This document shows positions 37,085 to 49,428 of a stretch of 64,000 bases of DNA, piece after piece (position 1 is the stretch's first letter; each line of letters begins with the position of its first letter). This DNA comes from Campylorhamphus procurvoides (Eukaryota; Chordata; Aves; Passeriformes; Dendrocolaptidae). Where the stretch lies: positions 558,001 through 622,000 of the forward strand of contig WBMV01003351.1 in assembly GCA_013396655.1 (NCBI GenBank), given 5' to 3'. The position numbers were made by a program, and so were the translations under genes. The notes beneath the pieces were generated by a model. The model searched no databases. It saw only the letters and a list, made by a program, of their open reading frames with translations, and was not told the origin of the DNA.

Positions 37085-37690
37085 GTTACAGACTCTGTGG
37101 TTCTCTTGGTGCTTCAGTTGAGGTCCCCATCACCATGAGTGGCCCAAACTGGAAAATGCTGGGAACCTGCCATGATCCCTTTGGCATGCCTTTTCCTGTA
37201 CCAGTGTCCCTGGAGCTCTAGACTCTATGGCTCTCTGAACTCTAATCCTAATGGGATCTTGATGCTTCCACTGAGTTCCCAATCTTCATGGGTGTCTCAG
37301 ATTTGAAAGGTATGGAGGCAGCAATATTGGTGGCCTGAAACACACGGGAAATGCATTTTCCAGGCCAGCATCCCTGGGACTGTGGGCTTTCTGACTGTCT
37401 AAACCATGTCCCTAAATATAAAGAAGTCAGTACTATGCCCAAATTCCCTATCACCATGTGTGTTCCAGATTAGAAAGATGTGGATGCAGCAATGTTGGTG
37501 TCCTTCCATGATCCTTTTTGCATGCCTATTCCAGCCCCAGTCGCCCTGGTAGTTAGAGGCACTCTGTGGATCTCTGAAGCCTAACCTTAACTCTACCGGG
37601 ATCCTGGAGCTGCAGTTGAGTTACCTGTCTCCAGGTGTGTGGATTATGAGAAGGTGTATGAAGCTGCCCAACAGGCTTGTTCCAGTAGAA
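37085..37690. repeat. diverged satellite-like tandem array, about four units
   Basis: At least four related units follow each other head to tail. Their starts are at about 37091 (GACTCTGTGGTTCTCT), 37221 (GACTCTATGGCTCTCTGAAC), 37377 (GACTGTGGGCTTTCTGAC) and 37560 (CACTCTGTGGATCTCTGAAG). Later landmarks recur in register: a CCC...ATCACCATG or ATCTTCATG block, a CAGATT...AAAG block, GGAGGCAGCAATATTGGTG / GGATGCAGCAATGTTGGTG, and CAG...CCCTGG. Spacing is 130, about 156 and about 183 bp, so some units carry deletions. Units are strongly diverged. The sequence is more GC-rich than its flanks and has no coding character. I cannot assign it to a known satellite. Confidence 0.7.
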
Positions 37691-39204
37691 AACCCGATAT
37701 ATATTTTTAACATTAACTTTCAAAGAACCAGATGGAGAAGCACATCAGTGACCTTGACCCTACTTGTGTTTTCCTCCTCAAATACACATACAGTATACAA
37801 ATGCAACTTCTGATCACATTCTACTAATACATTCAATAATGTGATTTTCCTCTCTTTGAAAGGAGTAATTATCTACAATTATTAGCATTTTGACCATGTG
37901 ACTCATTTAAGAATATATAGATACTGTTCTGTATTGTTGGAGCTCAGTGAATATTTTTGAAGCACGAGAAATGCCTTTTGACGTTCTTTGTCGCTATAAA
38001 AGCCAAATATGCAGAGTAATACCTGTGTTCATACTGGAAGACAGTCTTAAGCGCAATAAAGTTTATTCCTCATAGCATTGTTTTGAATGTGTTAGACAGA
38101 ACAAACAAAAAAACCCAAACCAAAACAAAAATCTGTGGGCATCATGGTGGCTGAACTGATCTTTCCTTCTGGCTTACAGCATTAGGGCTGGTCTTGGCGT
38201 TTGCCTATAGATCACAATGTGCAAACACAGCTGTAGGTGTGCTGTGAATGTCATAAGTAGGTCTCTCTGTCCTGTAGGGAGGTAAATGCAAAGCACACCA
38301 GGGAAATACCAAGGGAATAAAAGGGGAAATGAAAATTTTGGAGAACTTTGTAGTGGTTCATGAAATCAACTTTTGAGACTTTTAAGTACAGACACAACAA
38401 GCCATCTGTATTGTTTTATGAATATTTGAAAATTATCACTTAACAGTGACCATTTTTACTCACAGTGATGAAAATTCATTTGCAATATTTGATAGTATTG
38501 TTCATACTAATGATTTCCTAGTCCATCCGGGTTTTTTTCTGATAAAAATAAGAATTTGAAAAGTGAATAAAAAAAATCAGTATTATACTCCTAAGACATC
38601 TGTCTTCTGATTTTTGTCTTAAATTTCCAAAGACCGTGTCATAACCTGATTTTGCAGCTATAAGCTTGTACTCATTTCCTTTCCTCTTCCCCTTTTCTGG
38701 ATCATCATTTATTTTAATATCTTTTTGGCAGAGGTTTAAAATTTTCATATTGCCACATTTAAGTATGTTAACATTTCCTTGATACATAAAAAAAATGAAA
38801 TAGTAATTGTCCTATTTTTTTCTTGGAAAAACATTCCACAAAATGTGGAATTATTGTTTCATAAAATTCTGTATCAATAATTATTTTTATTTTAAATGTA
38901 ATTGACCAGTTATTTGTCATACAACATTGAAAGGATCAAACAGCTGAGGCTAGAATAGGGAACTGCAAATAGAGCTTTGTGAAAAATACTGAAAAGATTA
39001 TATGATGTAAAGCTAATTAATATGTATTTACTAAAACTCAAAGAAAGTACTGGAGATGCATTAAAATAAATGCCTGTAAAAACTGTTACAAGTTCTTATA
39101 CAATCCAGGCCACTACCTGAATATATTTTGGGGACAAAAATCACACATTATCCTAAGTTATATTAATAGTATGCAGACACATGCAAGTCTATCTAACTAA
39201 TATA
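37691..39204. other. unique AT-rich DNA, nothing recognised
   Basis: No gene recognised. A short CAAA-rich tract lies near 38102-38131. Confidence 0.45.
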
Positions 39205-39748
39205 TAGAAACATAGCATAATTTGGGTTGGAAAGGACCTTTAAAGGTCCTCTGGTCCACCCCCCTTATAATGAACAGGAACATCTTCAACTAAATCAGGT
39301 TGCTCAAAGTTCTGTCCAACCTGACCTTGAATATTGCCAAGGATTGGGAATCCACCACCTCACTGGGCAACCTGTTCCAGTGTTTCACCACTCCCACTGT
39401 AAATAAACTTTTTCTTTGTATCTAATCTAAATTGGCCTTCTAATTGACCGTAAAGCCATTACCCCTTGTCCTATTGCAACAGATCCTGCTAAAAAGTTTC
39501 TCTCCATCTTTCTTGAAGACTCCCTTTAGGTACTGGAAGGAATCTCTGTGATGAATCTTCAAGACCTTCAATGACAACTATGAAAAAAGGGGAATAATGC
39601 TACTTATAGAACACTTTCAAGTATGGGAAGGCTGCTATAAAGTCCCCCTGAAGCCTTATCTTCTCTAGTCTGAACAACTCTCAGCCTGTCTTCATAGGAG
39701 AGGTGCTCCATTCTCCTGAGCATTACCGTAGCCTTCCTCTGGCCTCAG
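39205..39748 (-). mobile_element. CR1 LINE, 5'-truncated 3' end
   Basis: About 545 bp of CR1 in minus orientation. Reading the plus strand, the 3' tail (AGAAACATAGCATAATTTGG) comes first, then GGGTTGGAAAGGACCTTTAA, GGTTGCTCAAAG, GGGCAACCTGTTCCAGTGTT, CTTTAGGTACTGGAAGG and CTCAGCCTGTCTTCATAGGA. It stops at the block GGCCTCAGG, inside the C-terminal coding part, which is the usual 5' truncation of CR1. The region is an untranslated tail plus a small C-terminal coding part with many substitutions. It is non-functional. Confidence 0.92.
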
Positions 39749-42700
39749 GATTAAAAGAGTTGGACATATTTCCCTGCTAATAGAATTGTAGGGAGAAGGA
39801 TTTTAGAATATGGTGCGTAGGGAGAGTGGATTTATACTTCAAATGGAGGATGAGATATAGGATAAAAGCAGTACAGTGGTAACCTTGTTTCAACCAGTTT
39901 CTTGCAGAGCTGTATCTGGGTTCGTACAACTAATTTTAAGACTCAATTCAAGCTCAAGAGCTGTACTTTATGCTTATGCCAGGTTAAGACTTGCTTGATT
40001 TAGTGAAAGAATGTGAAGGATTCTCTATAGGCAGAATCTTAGCAAGGGTCTCAGACAGACACCATATAGGAAGGAAATAAGGGCCTGTATAAATAAAGTC
40101 TGGCTGTAGGGGACTAAGTTTCATTAAAGAAAATAATTAAAGAAAATATTTCCTTTTTTTGTTAATTTAATAACAAGAAAAAGGTGAAGAGATATTTTGG
40201 GGTTTTTCCTTCAGATGAAAAAACTAAAATGTGGTTCAAATCCTGAGATATTAGAGCCTGGGATCTTTACATCAGTGTTCCATGATGCCAGAAGTGCTCT
40301 TACTTTATGCTCTTATTATGTCACAGTGCACTACCTTACCTTTTCAGGCAGGATTTACTCAAATGTATGTGGTGGAACATAAAGTGTAGTCTACAACTCA
40401 TACAGATAAGAGGAAGCACATGGAATTACTGAGCTAACAACAGCTACTCATTGCATCATTTTTTTGTTTCTGCTTTTGGCAAAGAAATTTTTTTCTAAAC
40501 CACATCTCATTTACTGACCAGAATGACCTGACAGGTGGTACATTCAGGTTGTCTCTTTTGGAAGACACAGGAAAGTACATTTGTTTCCTTTATCTTATGA
40601 TAACTTTTGGGAGGATATCTCAGAGGAATGTTTGGTCTAGCTTATGAGACACTGTAGTTTTTTTTATCTCTTTTGAATCAGATTATGGTAAAAGCAAACA
40701 AATGTGGGCAATTTCTCTTTAAGCCTGTTCCAAGAATTTACCATTCCAGTAGTTCACTTCTAGCATTATATAAACACTTTGATGGCTCAATTTCTTTTTA
40801 ATTAAAGTTTCATTATCTGCCATTCAGTTGTTACAGATGAAAGTACATATGCAGGGTTTTTAGAATGTTCATATACAAAGGTTTGAGGAAAGAGTGTGCC
40901 CACATAGACATTAAGGGAAAACACTCGCAGGGCTGGAAAGCAATCTGTGGAAGCAGAGTAATAGGCAGTTGTTGCTAGTTTGAAGATGCAAGGAAAACAC
41001 TAAATCTTGAGTAGACAAGAAAGACAAAAGTGAACAACAAATAGTCAACATTTTGAGGGGAGCACAAGCAATGTAATTCCAATGCTATGTTGTTGTGGAC
41101 AGAGGTAAAATGCCCTCCAGAGAAAGAGAATATTTTTGAACTAGCAGAAGAAAAGATTATTTTGAGTGCTATATTTGAAATGAAGCTTTTGAAAGCAGTA
41201 CAAAAAAGCAGAGGTAAAAACTAAGAATATGATAATAATGAAGACATCCTTACTGTTAGCTCCTTTATTTTTTTGTTTTACTTATTTGTTTTCCAGTCTT
41301 GTGAAGAAATAGCTAACAGATCCAAGTCTTCATATTTAGGGAAAGAAACTGTAAGACTTTCTTTAAATAAGGACAGTGTTTTATACTAAAAGAGATCACT
41401 GAGACCTTACTGCCTGGGAAACATAACTTCATGACTTTGTAAACTACTAATAAATATTAAAAGAGAGGAAACAAAACATGCATGTTAAACTAAACAGAAA
41501 GCAGCAGGAAATTATACAGAATAAGTATTATTTCAAGGTTTGTGGTTTTTTTTGCTGTAGTGTAAATACAATCAAGTTCATTAGTAGCATTTATGTGTAA
41601 TAGTGTGTTGAGCAGGGGTATGTGGCATGTATGTTGTGGAGTATTCTCGATCAGTTTTCAAATTTTAAAATAAAGAAAAAAACTAAATGAAATGAGTTCC
41701 AGTGATTATGCCTGCTAGAAACTACATTATGATCCGTTAAGAGGAAAAAAACTGTCTGATTTGATTGTTAATTGCAGAAAAGTTGTGAAGCAGGCGTGCA
41801 GATCCAAAATTTGCAAATAAAAAATAAGAATGGAAAAGTCTTAAGTTAAAGTATCATATTATTCAAAGCAGAACAGAAGTACAGTGAAGCTATGATGTTA
41901 TGTCACCCAAATCACCATCACGGACCTTCCTGAATAATATAGGCATCCTGGGAGCATGACAGTCTGCCAGGGCCGATCAGTCCTTCTTCCTAATCCAGCA
42001 ACTGCTTTGAGCACAGCGTGGCACAATAAAGTTATAGCACTCCCTATTCCACCTATTCCAAAGTAAGCCTTTTAATGAAAATTTTTGGTTCTCTGATGCA
42101 TACAGTAAAACGCAGAATAAATAGGTCATGGGAGAGGGTGGTATGCCTTGAAAAGCCATGTGATGCCTGTGACAGGAAACAGCCACTCTCCACAAGTAAG
42201 TAAATTGTGTAAAGAACCAGAAAGAAAAATAACTTAGGTAGCAAACAGTGCTGGCATGGGAAGAAGTTCATTTGCTCACTGTGAAAGACTCACTCTGGGG
42301 ACATTGCTACCATTGAAAGACTTTGAATTCTTTAAAGCATTGGTGAAGCAGGAACCACAACTTACTTTTGCAGGATATTTTCTTATTATGGAAAGACAGA
42401 GGGCTTAGTTCAGTCCTCTAATATGTATCATTTCTTCCTAAAAATTCCTCAGTAAATCCTGTATTGAAGTAGCTTGTAATTTCATTTAATTTTCTTTTAT
42501 TCCTACTCCTAAAATTCCATTCTCAGTCTCTGCGTTTTCCATAATGTTTTCTTTGTAATCTGTTACAGGAAGGCAATTCTTTGTGACAAGGAGAAATTGT
42601 ACACTGGGAGTCAGATCTGGACCCCAATGAAGAGGAAAAAACCTTGCCTACAGAAAAAGGAAGTAGAAGGTGACTTCAATTGGGTGTTACAGCACAGATC

Positions 42701-44480
42701 GTCAAATGTCTAAACACACTATAATATAATTTGGAAAACAAGTAGGATTTTTGGCACAAGAAAGGGCTAAAGAACGAAACTATAATCCAAGAAAGAATTC
42801 AGAGATCTAGCCACTGAATTTCAGCTATCCTATTTGCGGCTAATCTTTGGCAAAAGCTTAGATTAAGTCAAATGATGCCATTCTTTTAAAAAAAAAATAT
42901 TTCCTTTAGAGTAAATTTTTAGTTAGAAACTGTTGTTATCCTGTTGATGCTATCATTCATCTAGTGTGCATTCAGAAATATTGTCCTGTTTGATTTCAGA
43001 AAATTTGGTCAGTGGAATAAAGCTATGACAGTTGTCTAAACAAAGCAACTGTCAGCTCATATCACAAGTTCCTTCCAAATAAAGAGCTGCACTGCTCCAA
43101 ATTTGTTTTCTTTAATGAACCCAAGCCTTCCCACTGTCATTATTCATTCTTTCTAAAAACACTGGAAAATGCAATACATTACTCAACTGTGACCTAACAT
43201 GTCCTAAGGTGCATATTTTATTGATGTAAATAAATGAGATTCTAGTCTACCCAAATGCTGGTGTTTTGATTTAATAGAAACACTGTTTACCTTAAAAGTT
43301 GTCATTAGTGCAATGATTATTTTCCCTGGAGGCTTGAACAATAATCTGGAGGACAACTGCCAGCAGCCTGCTTAATATCTGCAGATTCATCAAGCAATTA
43401 AGCTGTTGGATTATGGGGTATAAGGAGGAAATAGTTAAAATGTTTGCTGCTTTCTGTGGTTTACTCCACTATATATTTTTCCTTACATTAAAAGAATAAG
43501 GTTTGAAAGTGCATTACTTTCATGCTTGCATAAATGCAAATCTTTTTTGATAAAATTACAGTGTTAAACTCCTTTATTACTGGATATGAAATTAAAAGGA
43601 ACTAGACACTGGGGATTTGCTATTACTCCAAACTAAAATCAAATAAAAATGTATATATTACAGTGCTCAGACCTAGAAGAACTATTGTAGATGTTTTCCT
43701 GTGTTTTTGAAGTAAGCTGTCCCTCTGCTTTTCTTCCTGTATATCAGTCTTGGATACACATGTATATTCTTTTTTTTCTGCCTTTAGGTGGTATCCAGTT
43801 TTATCAACAGGAATTCATTTTAAAAAGGTCACTGACTTAATGAAATAGTTTTGAATGTTTATGCCCATACCTTCTTTTGAAAAATAGTTTTACCTTAACT
43901 AGGTATTCATCAATACAAATTAACTGGAAATATTAAATGCCATAACATTGCATGAGAAAAAGAAATGAAAAATATGCTATTACTGCTCTGGGGGGAAAAG
44001 AAAAGAAAAAATGAGGGAATGTGCTGAATCAATAAGGAAAAATCAAAAACATTTATGAGTTTGACATCCAAGAAGCCCAGGTGACTCCTGGTGATAGATT
44101 CTCCCTGCAGTTATTGGAAGCTGAACAGATAGAACAGATTTTGACAAGAGTTCCCTTTCTCTTTTTTCTTTTTAAAGCTAAAAAATTTTGAGTTAAATTA
44201 AAAGAAAAAAAAAGTCCATGCTACCATTGGTTTTCTCCACAGTTAAATCCATCTTGAAAAGAATTGCAGGCAACACTGAGCTTCTGTCAAAGACATAAAG
44301 TAGGACTTAACAGGGAGTTGATTTCTGAAATTATGACCCATTCAGAAGTGGAAATTAGTTATTGTAAGCCTACAATCCACAGTTGTTTCACTATTTTTTT
44401 AAATTTAGATAGGAAATAAACACATAGGCCATTCAAGCTGCATGGTTTTGAGAAATCAAAGTAAATAAAAAGAGAAAAAA
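39749..44480. other. unique AT-rich DNA, no gene recognised
   Basis: About 4.7 kb with no coding exon or repeat that I can name. The block at about 43320-43440 looks less AT-monotonous and is discussed as a possible conserved non-coding element. Confidence 0.4.
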
Positions 44481-44998
44481 CTCCTTGTGCCTATTCTCTC
44501 TTGTTCTGTTACCGAACATCACTGAAAAGAATCTGGCCATGTCCACTTTGCAACTGCCTTTCAGTAATTAATGTACATTAATTAGGTCCCCCTGAGCCTT
44601 TTCTTCTTTAGGCTAAACAGTCCCAACTCTCTCTATCACCAGGTGAGACTGATTGACAAGTAATTTCCTAGGTCATTCTTCTTGCTCTTCTTGAAAATAA
44701 GAGTTACTTTTCTCCAGTCTTTGGGTACTTCTTCCTATTGCCAGGATCAAGTAAAGCTCATTGAGAATGGACTGGAAATTTGTTAGCTTCTTCAGCAATC
44801 ATGGGAGTCCATCAGGGTCCATGGACTTATGAATGTCTAGTTTGCTTAAGTACTACCTGATCAAGGGTATATCTTCCTTTCTCCAGCATATCCCTCTGTT
44901 CTCTGGGATTTGTGATTCCTAATTACTAGTAAAGAGTGAAGCAGAGAAAGCATTAAGTATTTCAGCCACATGTTCACATCCTTCTTCCCCATGATGGC
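44481..44998 (-). mobile_element. CR1 LINE, old copy with internal deletion
   Basis: Two non-contiguous parts of CR1 are joined. The first (about 44481-44636) is from the 3' part: TTCTGTTACCGAACATCACTG, AAAAGAATCTGGCC and CTTCTTTAGGCTAAACAGTC. The second (about 44637-44998) comes from well upstream in the reverse transcriptase: TTTCTCCAGTCTTTGGGTAC, then ATCAGGGTCCATGGACTTAT, TTCCTTTCTCCAGCATATCC and AAAGCATTAAGTATTTCAGC. The sequence between them in CR1 (RT active-site and C-terminal regions) is missing. It is well diverged, with no open frame, so this is an old fossil. The 3' tail is also absent or eroded. Confidence 0.75.
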
Positions 44999-47425
44999 CT
45001 GGCTAACTCAAGAGGTGTTTGCACTCTTTGAACGAACTCAAGGAGAATCATTTACACCACCAGCTGAGCCATGCAAATGGCACAGCTGTTTATGTAAAGC
45101 AAAGGCTAACCTCCAGTCCCCTTTCTGTTGAGATGAAGTCAACTTCTTTGCAACACCTGTAGTCAGTCACAATAGGGTTATTCTCTGAGCTTCACAGACA
45201 CATCAAGTTTGCCCATTTCTGCTGAGCCAATTTTGGGATTTATTGGTCTGACACGAAAGAAGGAAGCAGTTTCTATACATTCAGAATATAGAATGAAATC
45301 TTTGCTCAATTACAGGTTTACAAATTGCCAGATTACATACATTAAAAAAAAAAAGGTTGAAATTGCCAGTAAAGGCTCTGACACTTTGAAACTTCATACT
45401 AATAAAGTAAAAGCTTCTTCTCTTTGATAATTATTTATTTTACTAGTTTGATTAAAGTACTAAGAGTTGGATACCACAGTAACAGAACAAGACAACAGAC
45501 ATTTCTGTTGACTTTTACTAAAGTATGAAATGATTGCCATTGCACAGCAGCTGCTGAGATATAAAACACATCTACTTTGCAGGTGATGCAAAATTCTTTC
45601 AACAAATTTAGTACTCTGAAACTGATGGTATGAGTCAGATATGGATTTCAAATAAGAGAAATGGATAGAAAACATATACAGATTAGAGGTGAAGTACTTA
45701 TTTAATTAAACCATCATCAGAAAAAAAGGAAATAAGACCCACACAAGCCCCCAAAGCTCCCAATGCCAAACCAACCAACAAAACAAAACAAAATGAAACT
45801 CAGAACAACTAAAAAAAAATAAAATTTGTACTCAAGTTGAGAAAGGAGATCTTATGCATGCAAGCACAGTAGTGATCACAGCAGTAAGTAGAGAGATAAC
45901 TAAGCATGAAACATGTGCCATTCTATGGCATTCAATTGCATACATTTACTAAATCTCCTTAGATGGTTTTAATTATTTTGACCCTAGGTCAAGAAAGAGG
46001 AACTAGATAATTGATCTTGTGCTCATTTGCAGATCAGTGTACTGACTAAAGCTGCCATACATCTGTGCACCATGAAGGATGGGACAGCTACAATGGTTAG
46101 TGTTAAGAGAAGCTAAGCTTGACAAAGTAAGCATCTCTTGCCCTTCTGTTATTGCTCATCCCAGGAAACTAAGCAGAATCTGGAGATAATTAAGCAAGGA
46201 GATTTAAGTGTATCATATAGTTAAATAATTTTCCATACTGTTTTTTTTTGTTGTTATTGTTTGGTTGGTTTGGTTTTGTTATGTTTTGTTTTGTTTGCTT
46301 TCTGGGTTTTATTTTTGTTTTTTTGTTTGTTTGTTTTTTGGGGTTTTTTACACCTGGCTTCAGAATAATTACCATCAATTCACCATGGTGTGGAAGCAAA
46401 GTCTAAATTGATTTGGGTATAGAAAAATGATCTTCCTGCAGATGACTGAACACTGCTAGCTTTGACTGATTTTCTTTTGCCAGAAATATTATCATGATTG
46501 TCACCCCACTTTGCACAGTTAAATTTCTGTTTTCACTTGGCCATACAGCTAAGCTTGTGAAACAAACATATTGTCACAAGTCTCATTTTTGGCTTTGACA
46601 CTATCAGCTCGAATAGTGTTTGTTTATGGTTTGTTTTTTTTTTTTCTTTTGTTTTAAGTCATGCTGTCTACAGCAATTGGTTTTGGGATGTCTAAACTGT
46701 AACTGAAACCCATTAAGGACTAAAGGACTCTGTTAAAATTATGGTTGATCAATCAGTCTATTCCCAAAACAGGCTTAAAATTCCACTGGAGTTTTTTTTC
46801 TTTTAATGTTGTAAACAATATACATTGATATAATATATTTGATTCTTCCTTTGATTGATGAAATTATTTTGTATTTCTAAATAAATTCTGCTTTACAGTA
46901 AATTTCTTACTCTAGGGCAAAATTTAAGCCATTTCCAAATCACGAGAGACAAAAGATGATAAGAAAAACTTATTAAATAGGAAAACATAATCACATTTTC
47001 TTAGATATAACTAACTTTATCTAGTGTGAAAAAAACAAATTATGATTCTGCAGAAATATTTTTTCCTGCTTACCTAGTTCTCTTTCATTTCATAACCTGT
47101 AAAATATATATTCTAATCTTAGAAAGATGTCTCATGTGCTCAACTTTGTGCACCTGCATGACTAACATCATTTGGAGCCCTGCGTTCAGAGTAAAATAAG
47201 AACTAAAATATTCTGTGATTCAGTGTAGTAAAAGATGTGAAAAAGTGATGTTTTCCAGGCTGCAGTAGAATGGGACAATCTTGAAAAATAAGTAAGTTGA
47301 TGAAAAATAGCTACCTGAAGACTGATTATATGATTTAAGATTTCAAAAATTCAAATTAAAAAAAAATATAAATTCATTTAACTCCTGCATTAGAGGGATT
47401 ATAACATACCGATGCTTATTTCTAA
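44999..47425. other. unique AT-rich DNA with simple tracts
   Basis: No gene recognised. Simple tracts occur near 45770-45826 (CAAA/A-rich) and 46234-46348 (listed separately). Confidence 0.45.
46234..46348 (+). repeat. GTTT/GGTTTTG low-complexity tract
   Basis: Run of TTTTG, GGTTT and GTTT units on the plus strand. The Lys/Asn/Gln-rich minus-strand open frame across it is an artefact. Confidence 0.8.
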
Positions 47426-47940
47426 TGTAGCCTTAAGGAGGGGGGAAAAAAACTTTCCGAGACAACTTTATGTGGGTAAAGTAGAGAAGAGTTCTTTTAC
47501 TTGTAGGGTTTTGTGGTACAGAATGTAAAGGAGTATAAAAGTATAAAAGAGTACAACAGATGTTGACAAATAACAGATAGAAAAGACCGGTGCTAGGATG
47601 AACTCATGGCCTCAGGAATACCATGAGAGCTCTTTTCCAAGCACCACCACTTCAAATTGCAGAGTAAATTAATCTGAAAGGTGTCCCTTTAATTTCATTC
47701 CTGGCTGGACACGTACCCAGCCAACCCCTGAGACACTCTGCCGTGTCTTATAGAAACAAACAAGGGACAATAACCTGCCCCTCCCAGGTGAAAAACCCTT
47801 TCACCCACAGACTGGGAACANTACTCAATTATCATATCTAAAAGTTGCATCCAATCTAAGACATACTCAGAACTTCCCTTGGTTCCGCCCCATGGCACGC
47901 CTCTCTAGAATTGAATTGAAGGTCTTAAGACCCCTTACTT
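47426..47940. mobile_element. possible ERV/LTR-derived stretch
   Basis: GC-richer and different in texture from its flanks, with TATAAAAGTATAAAAGAG near 47534, a C-rich block (47756-47820) and CCCTTGGTTCCGCCCCATGG near 47876. The composition and the block CCTGCCCCTCCCAGGTG remind me of avian ERV LTRs. I could not find convincing TG...CA ends, a target duplication or retroviral coding motifs, so this remains tentative. One ambiguous base (N) lies at 47821. Confidence 0.3.
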
Positions 47941-49149
47941 CATCCTTTATCATCATCTTCATGTCACTTTCCCTTACTGGAGCTTCTCCAAAGTTGCTGG
48001 GCTTTGCTTTCTTGTTTTGACTAACATGGTATCTAATTGTCTTAGCTCTGGTACATGTTTCTTTTGCATGGTGTTCCAGGTATTATCTGACCCTTAAGAC
48101 AGCTAGCACAGGGTTAGAGGTTGCTAGCTACTCTATATGTGAGAAATTACCTAGAAGTATAAAAATCCACAAATTCATGAAAACCCTAAGGCATCACTAA
48201 CTTCCTTAGGGTAGTGTAGACATATGTCTCCAACATAATCATATTACATACGTGCAAATTATAAAAATGACATTCAGAAATGTATTTTTAATGTAACTTT
48301 ACCTCTTGTTGCTTTTCATGTAAGAATCATATTTGGTTCTCATCTTGTGAGCATTTATGCATTGGTAAGGGAAGGTTGTATTTAGTAACTCCAGGAAATT
48401 TTGCAACTTCCAGCTGTTAGCCCAGGACAGCAAAACATTCCCCAAAGTTTTACATCATATGTCACAGTCTGATGCAGATGTCTCAGATACTTGAATGTTT
48501 CTGATGGAACTAACTGCCTCTGTTTAATCTCTTTAAATCCCCCCTGACAAATCAAAGCAGATGAAATCTTAGCTGCAGTGTGTGAGTTCAGGATTCACAC
48601 TGTATAACTAAATATCCCTAAACAATTATAATTTACAAGACTTCAAATGGGAAGAAAGATGTCCAGTTCTTCATAGAGGCAGGAAAAGGACTTTTTAAAA
48701 TGAGAAATAGGACAACAGAGGAGAATTTGGACCAGATGATAGGAAAGAATAAAAGACTCTGGGGCAGGAGCCAAAAATCATGTACTGGCTATTAATATTG
48801 TTAGATATGGAATTCAACACAAGTGTACTTATTTCTTCTCCAAATGTTATAATTAAGAATAAATTAGTGAGATCTTTGGCAGGGAAGACAAAAACTTGGC
48901 AGAGGAAAAGATTAAGATGGAAACTAAAGGTCTGTCCATTTCTTTATTCTATTTTCCAAAAATATTGTTTTAATTTTGAGGTGGTTTTGCCAGTTTCTTT
49001 ATGGGTTTTTCTTCTTTTTAATTTTCTAACAGGATTTGCCCTACTTTGTTAAGTTCCATTTTTCCTATGTGTCAATTAAGATAATGATTTGTATTTTATA
49101 TCATAAATCTGGGCTGTAATAGTTATTTCACTAAAGATGCTAGTATTTC
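47941..49149. other. unique AT-rich DNA, nothing recognised
   Basis: No gene or repeat family recognised. The 90-codon open frame at 48780-49052 has no domain that I recognise. Confidence 0.45.
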
Positions 49150-49370
49150 CTGAGTCTCAGCAGTGTGTTTTGTACACAGTTCCTGCCCAGAGGAGTCTAC
49201 AACCTGGCTGGGCTCAGACAAAACAATTTGAAGATCAAAGTAAAAAACCTAAGTGCAGCAGCAGCCTGGGGCTCTGAAAGAATTTGTCCGCATCAGTAAT
49301 GCAAATGTCTGGGGGCTGATTTGAAGGCAAGAGAAGAAAAGGTTTATGAAGATGAAGATGTAGTTTACAC
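49150..49370. mobile_element. possible fragment of an ancient amniote repeat
   Basis: The stretches CAGTTCCTGCCCAGAGGAGT and GGGGCTGATTTGAAGGCAAG resemble parts of an old amniote interspersed repeat, perhaps the same family as at 17245-17835. The match is from memory and short, so the call is weak. Confidence 0.25.
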
Positions 49371-49399
49371 AACAAGAAAAAAAATAGCAAAAGACAGAT

Positions 49400-49428
49400 A
49401 AAGTGTGTTAAAGTGTGTTAAAGTGTGC
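49400..49428 (+). repeat. 10-bp tandem repeat, about three copies
   Basis: The unit AAGTGTGTTA occurs twice, followed by a partial third unit AAGTGTGC. Confidence 0.9.

Noticed and set aside
40227..40237. GGTTCAAATCC resembling a tRNA B box
   Set aside because: No A box or cloverleaf arms at the right distance upstream.
49400..49428. Short regular repeats as a CRISPR-like array
   Set aside because: The 10-bp units are directly adjacent without spacers; the context is a vertebrate genome.
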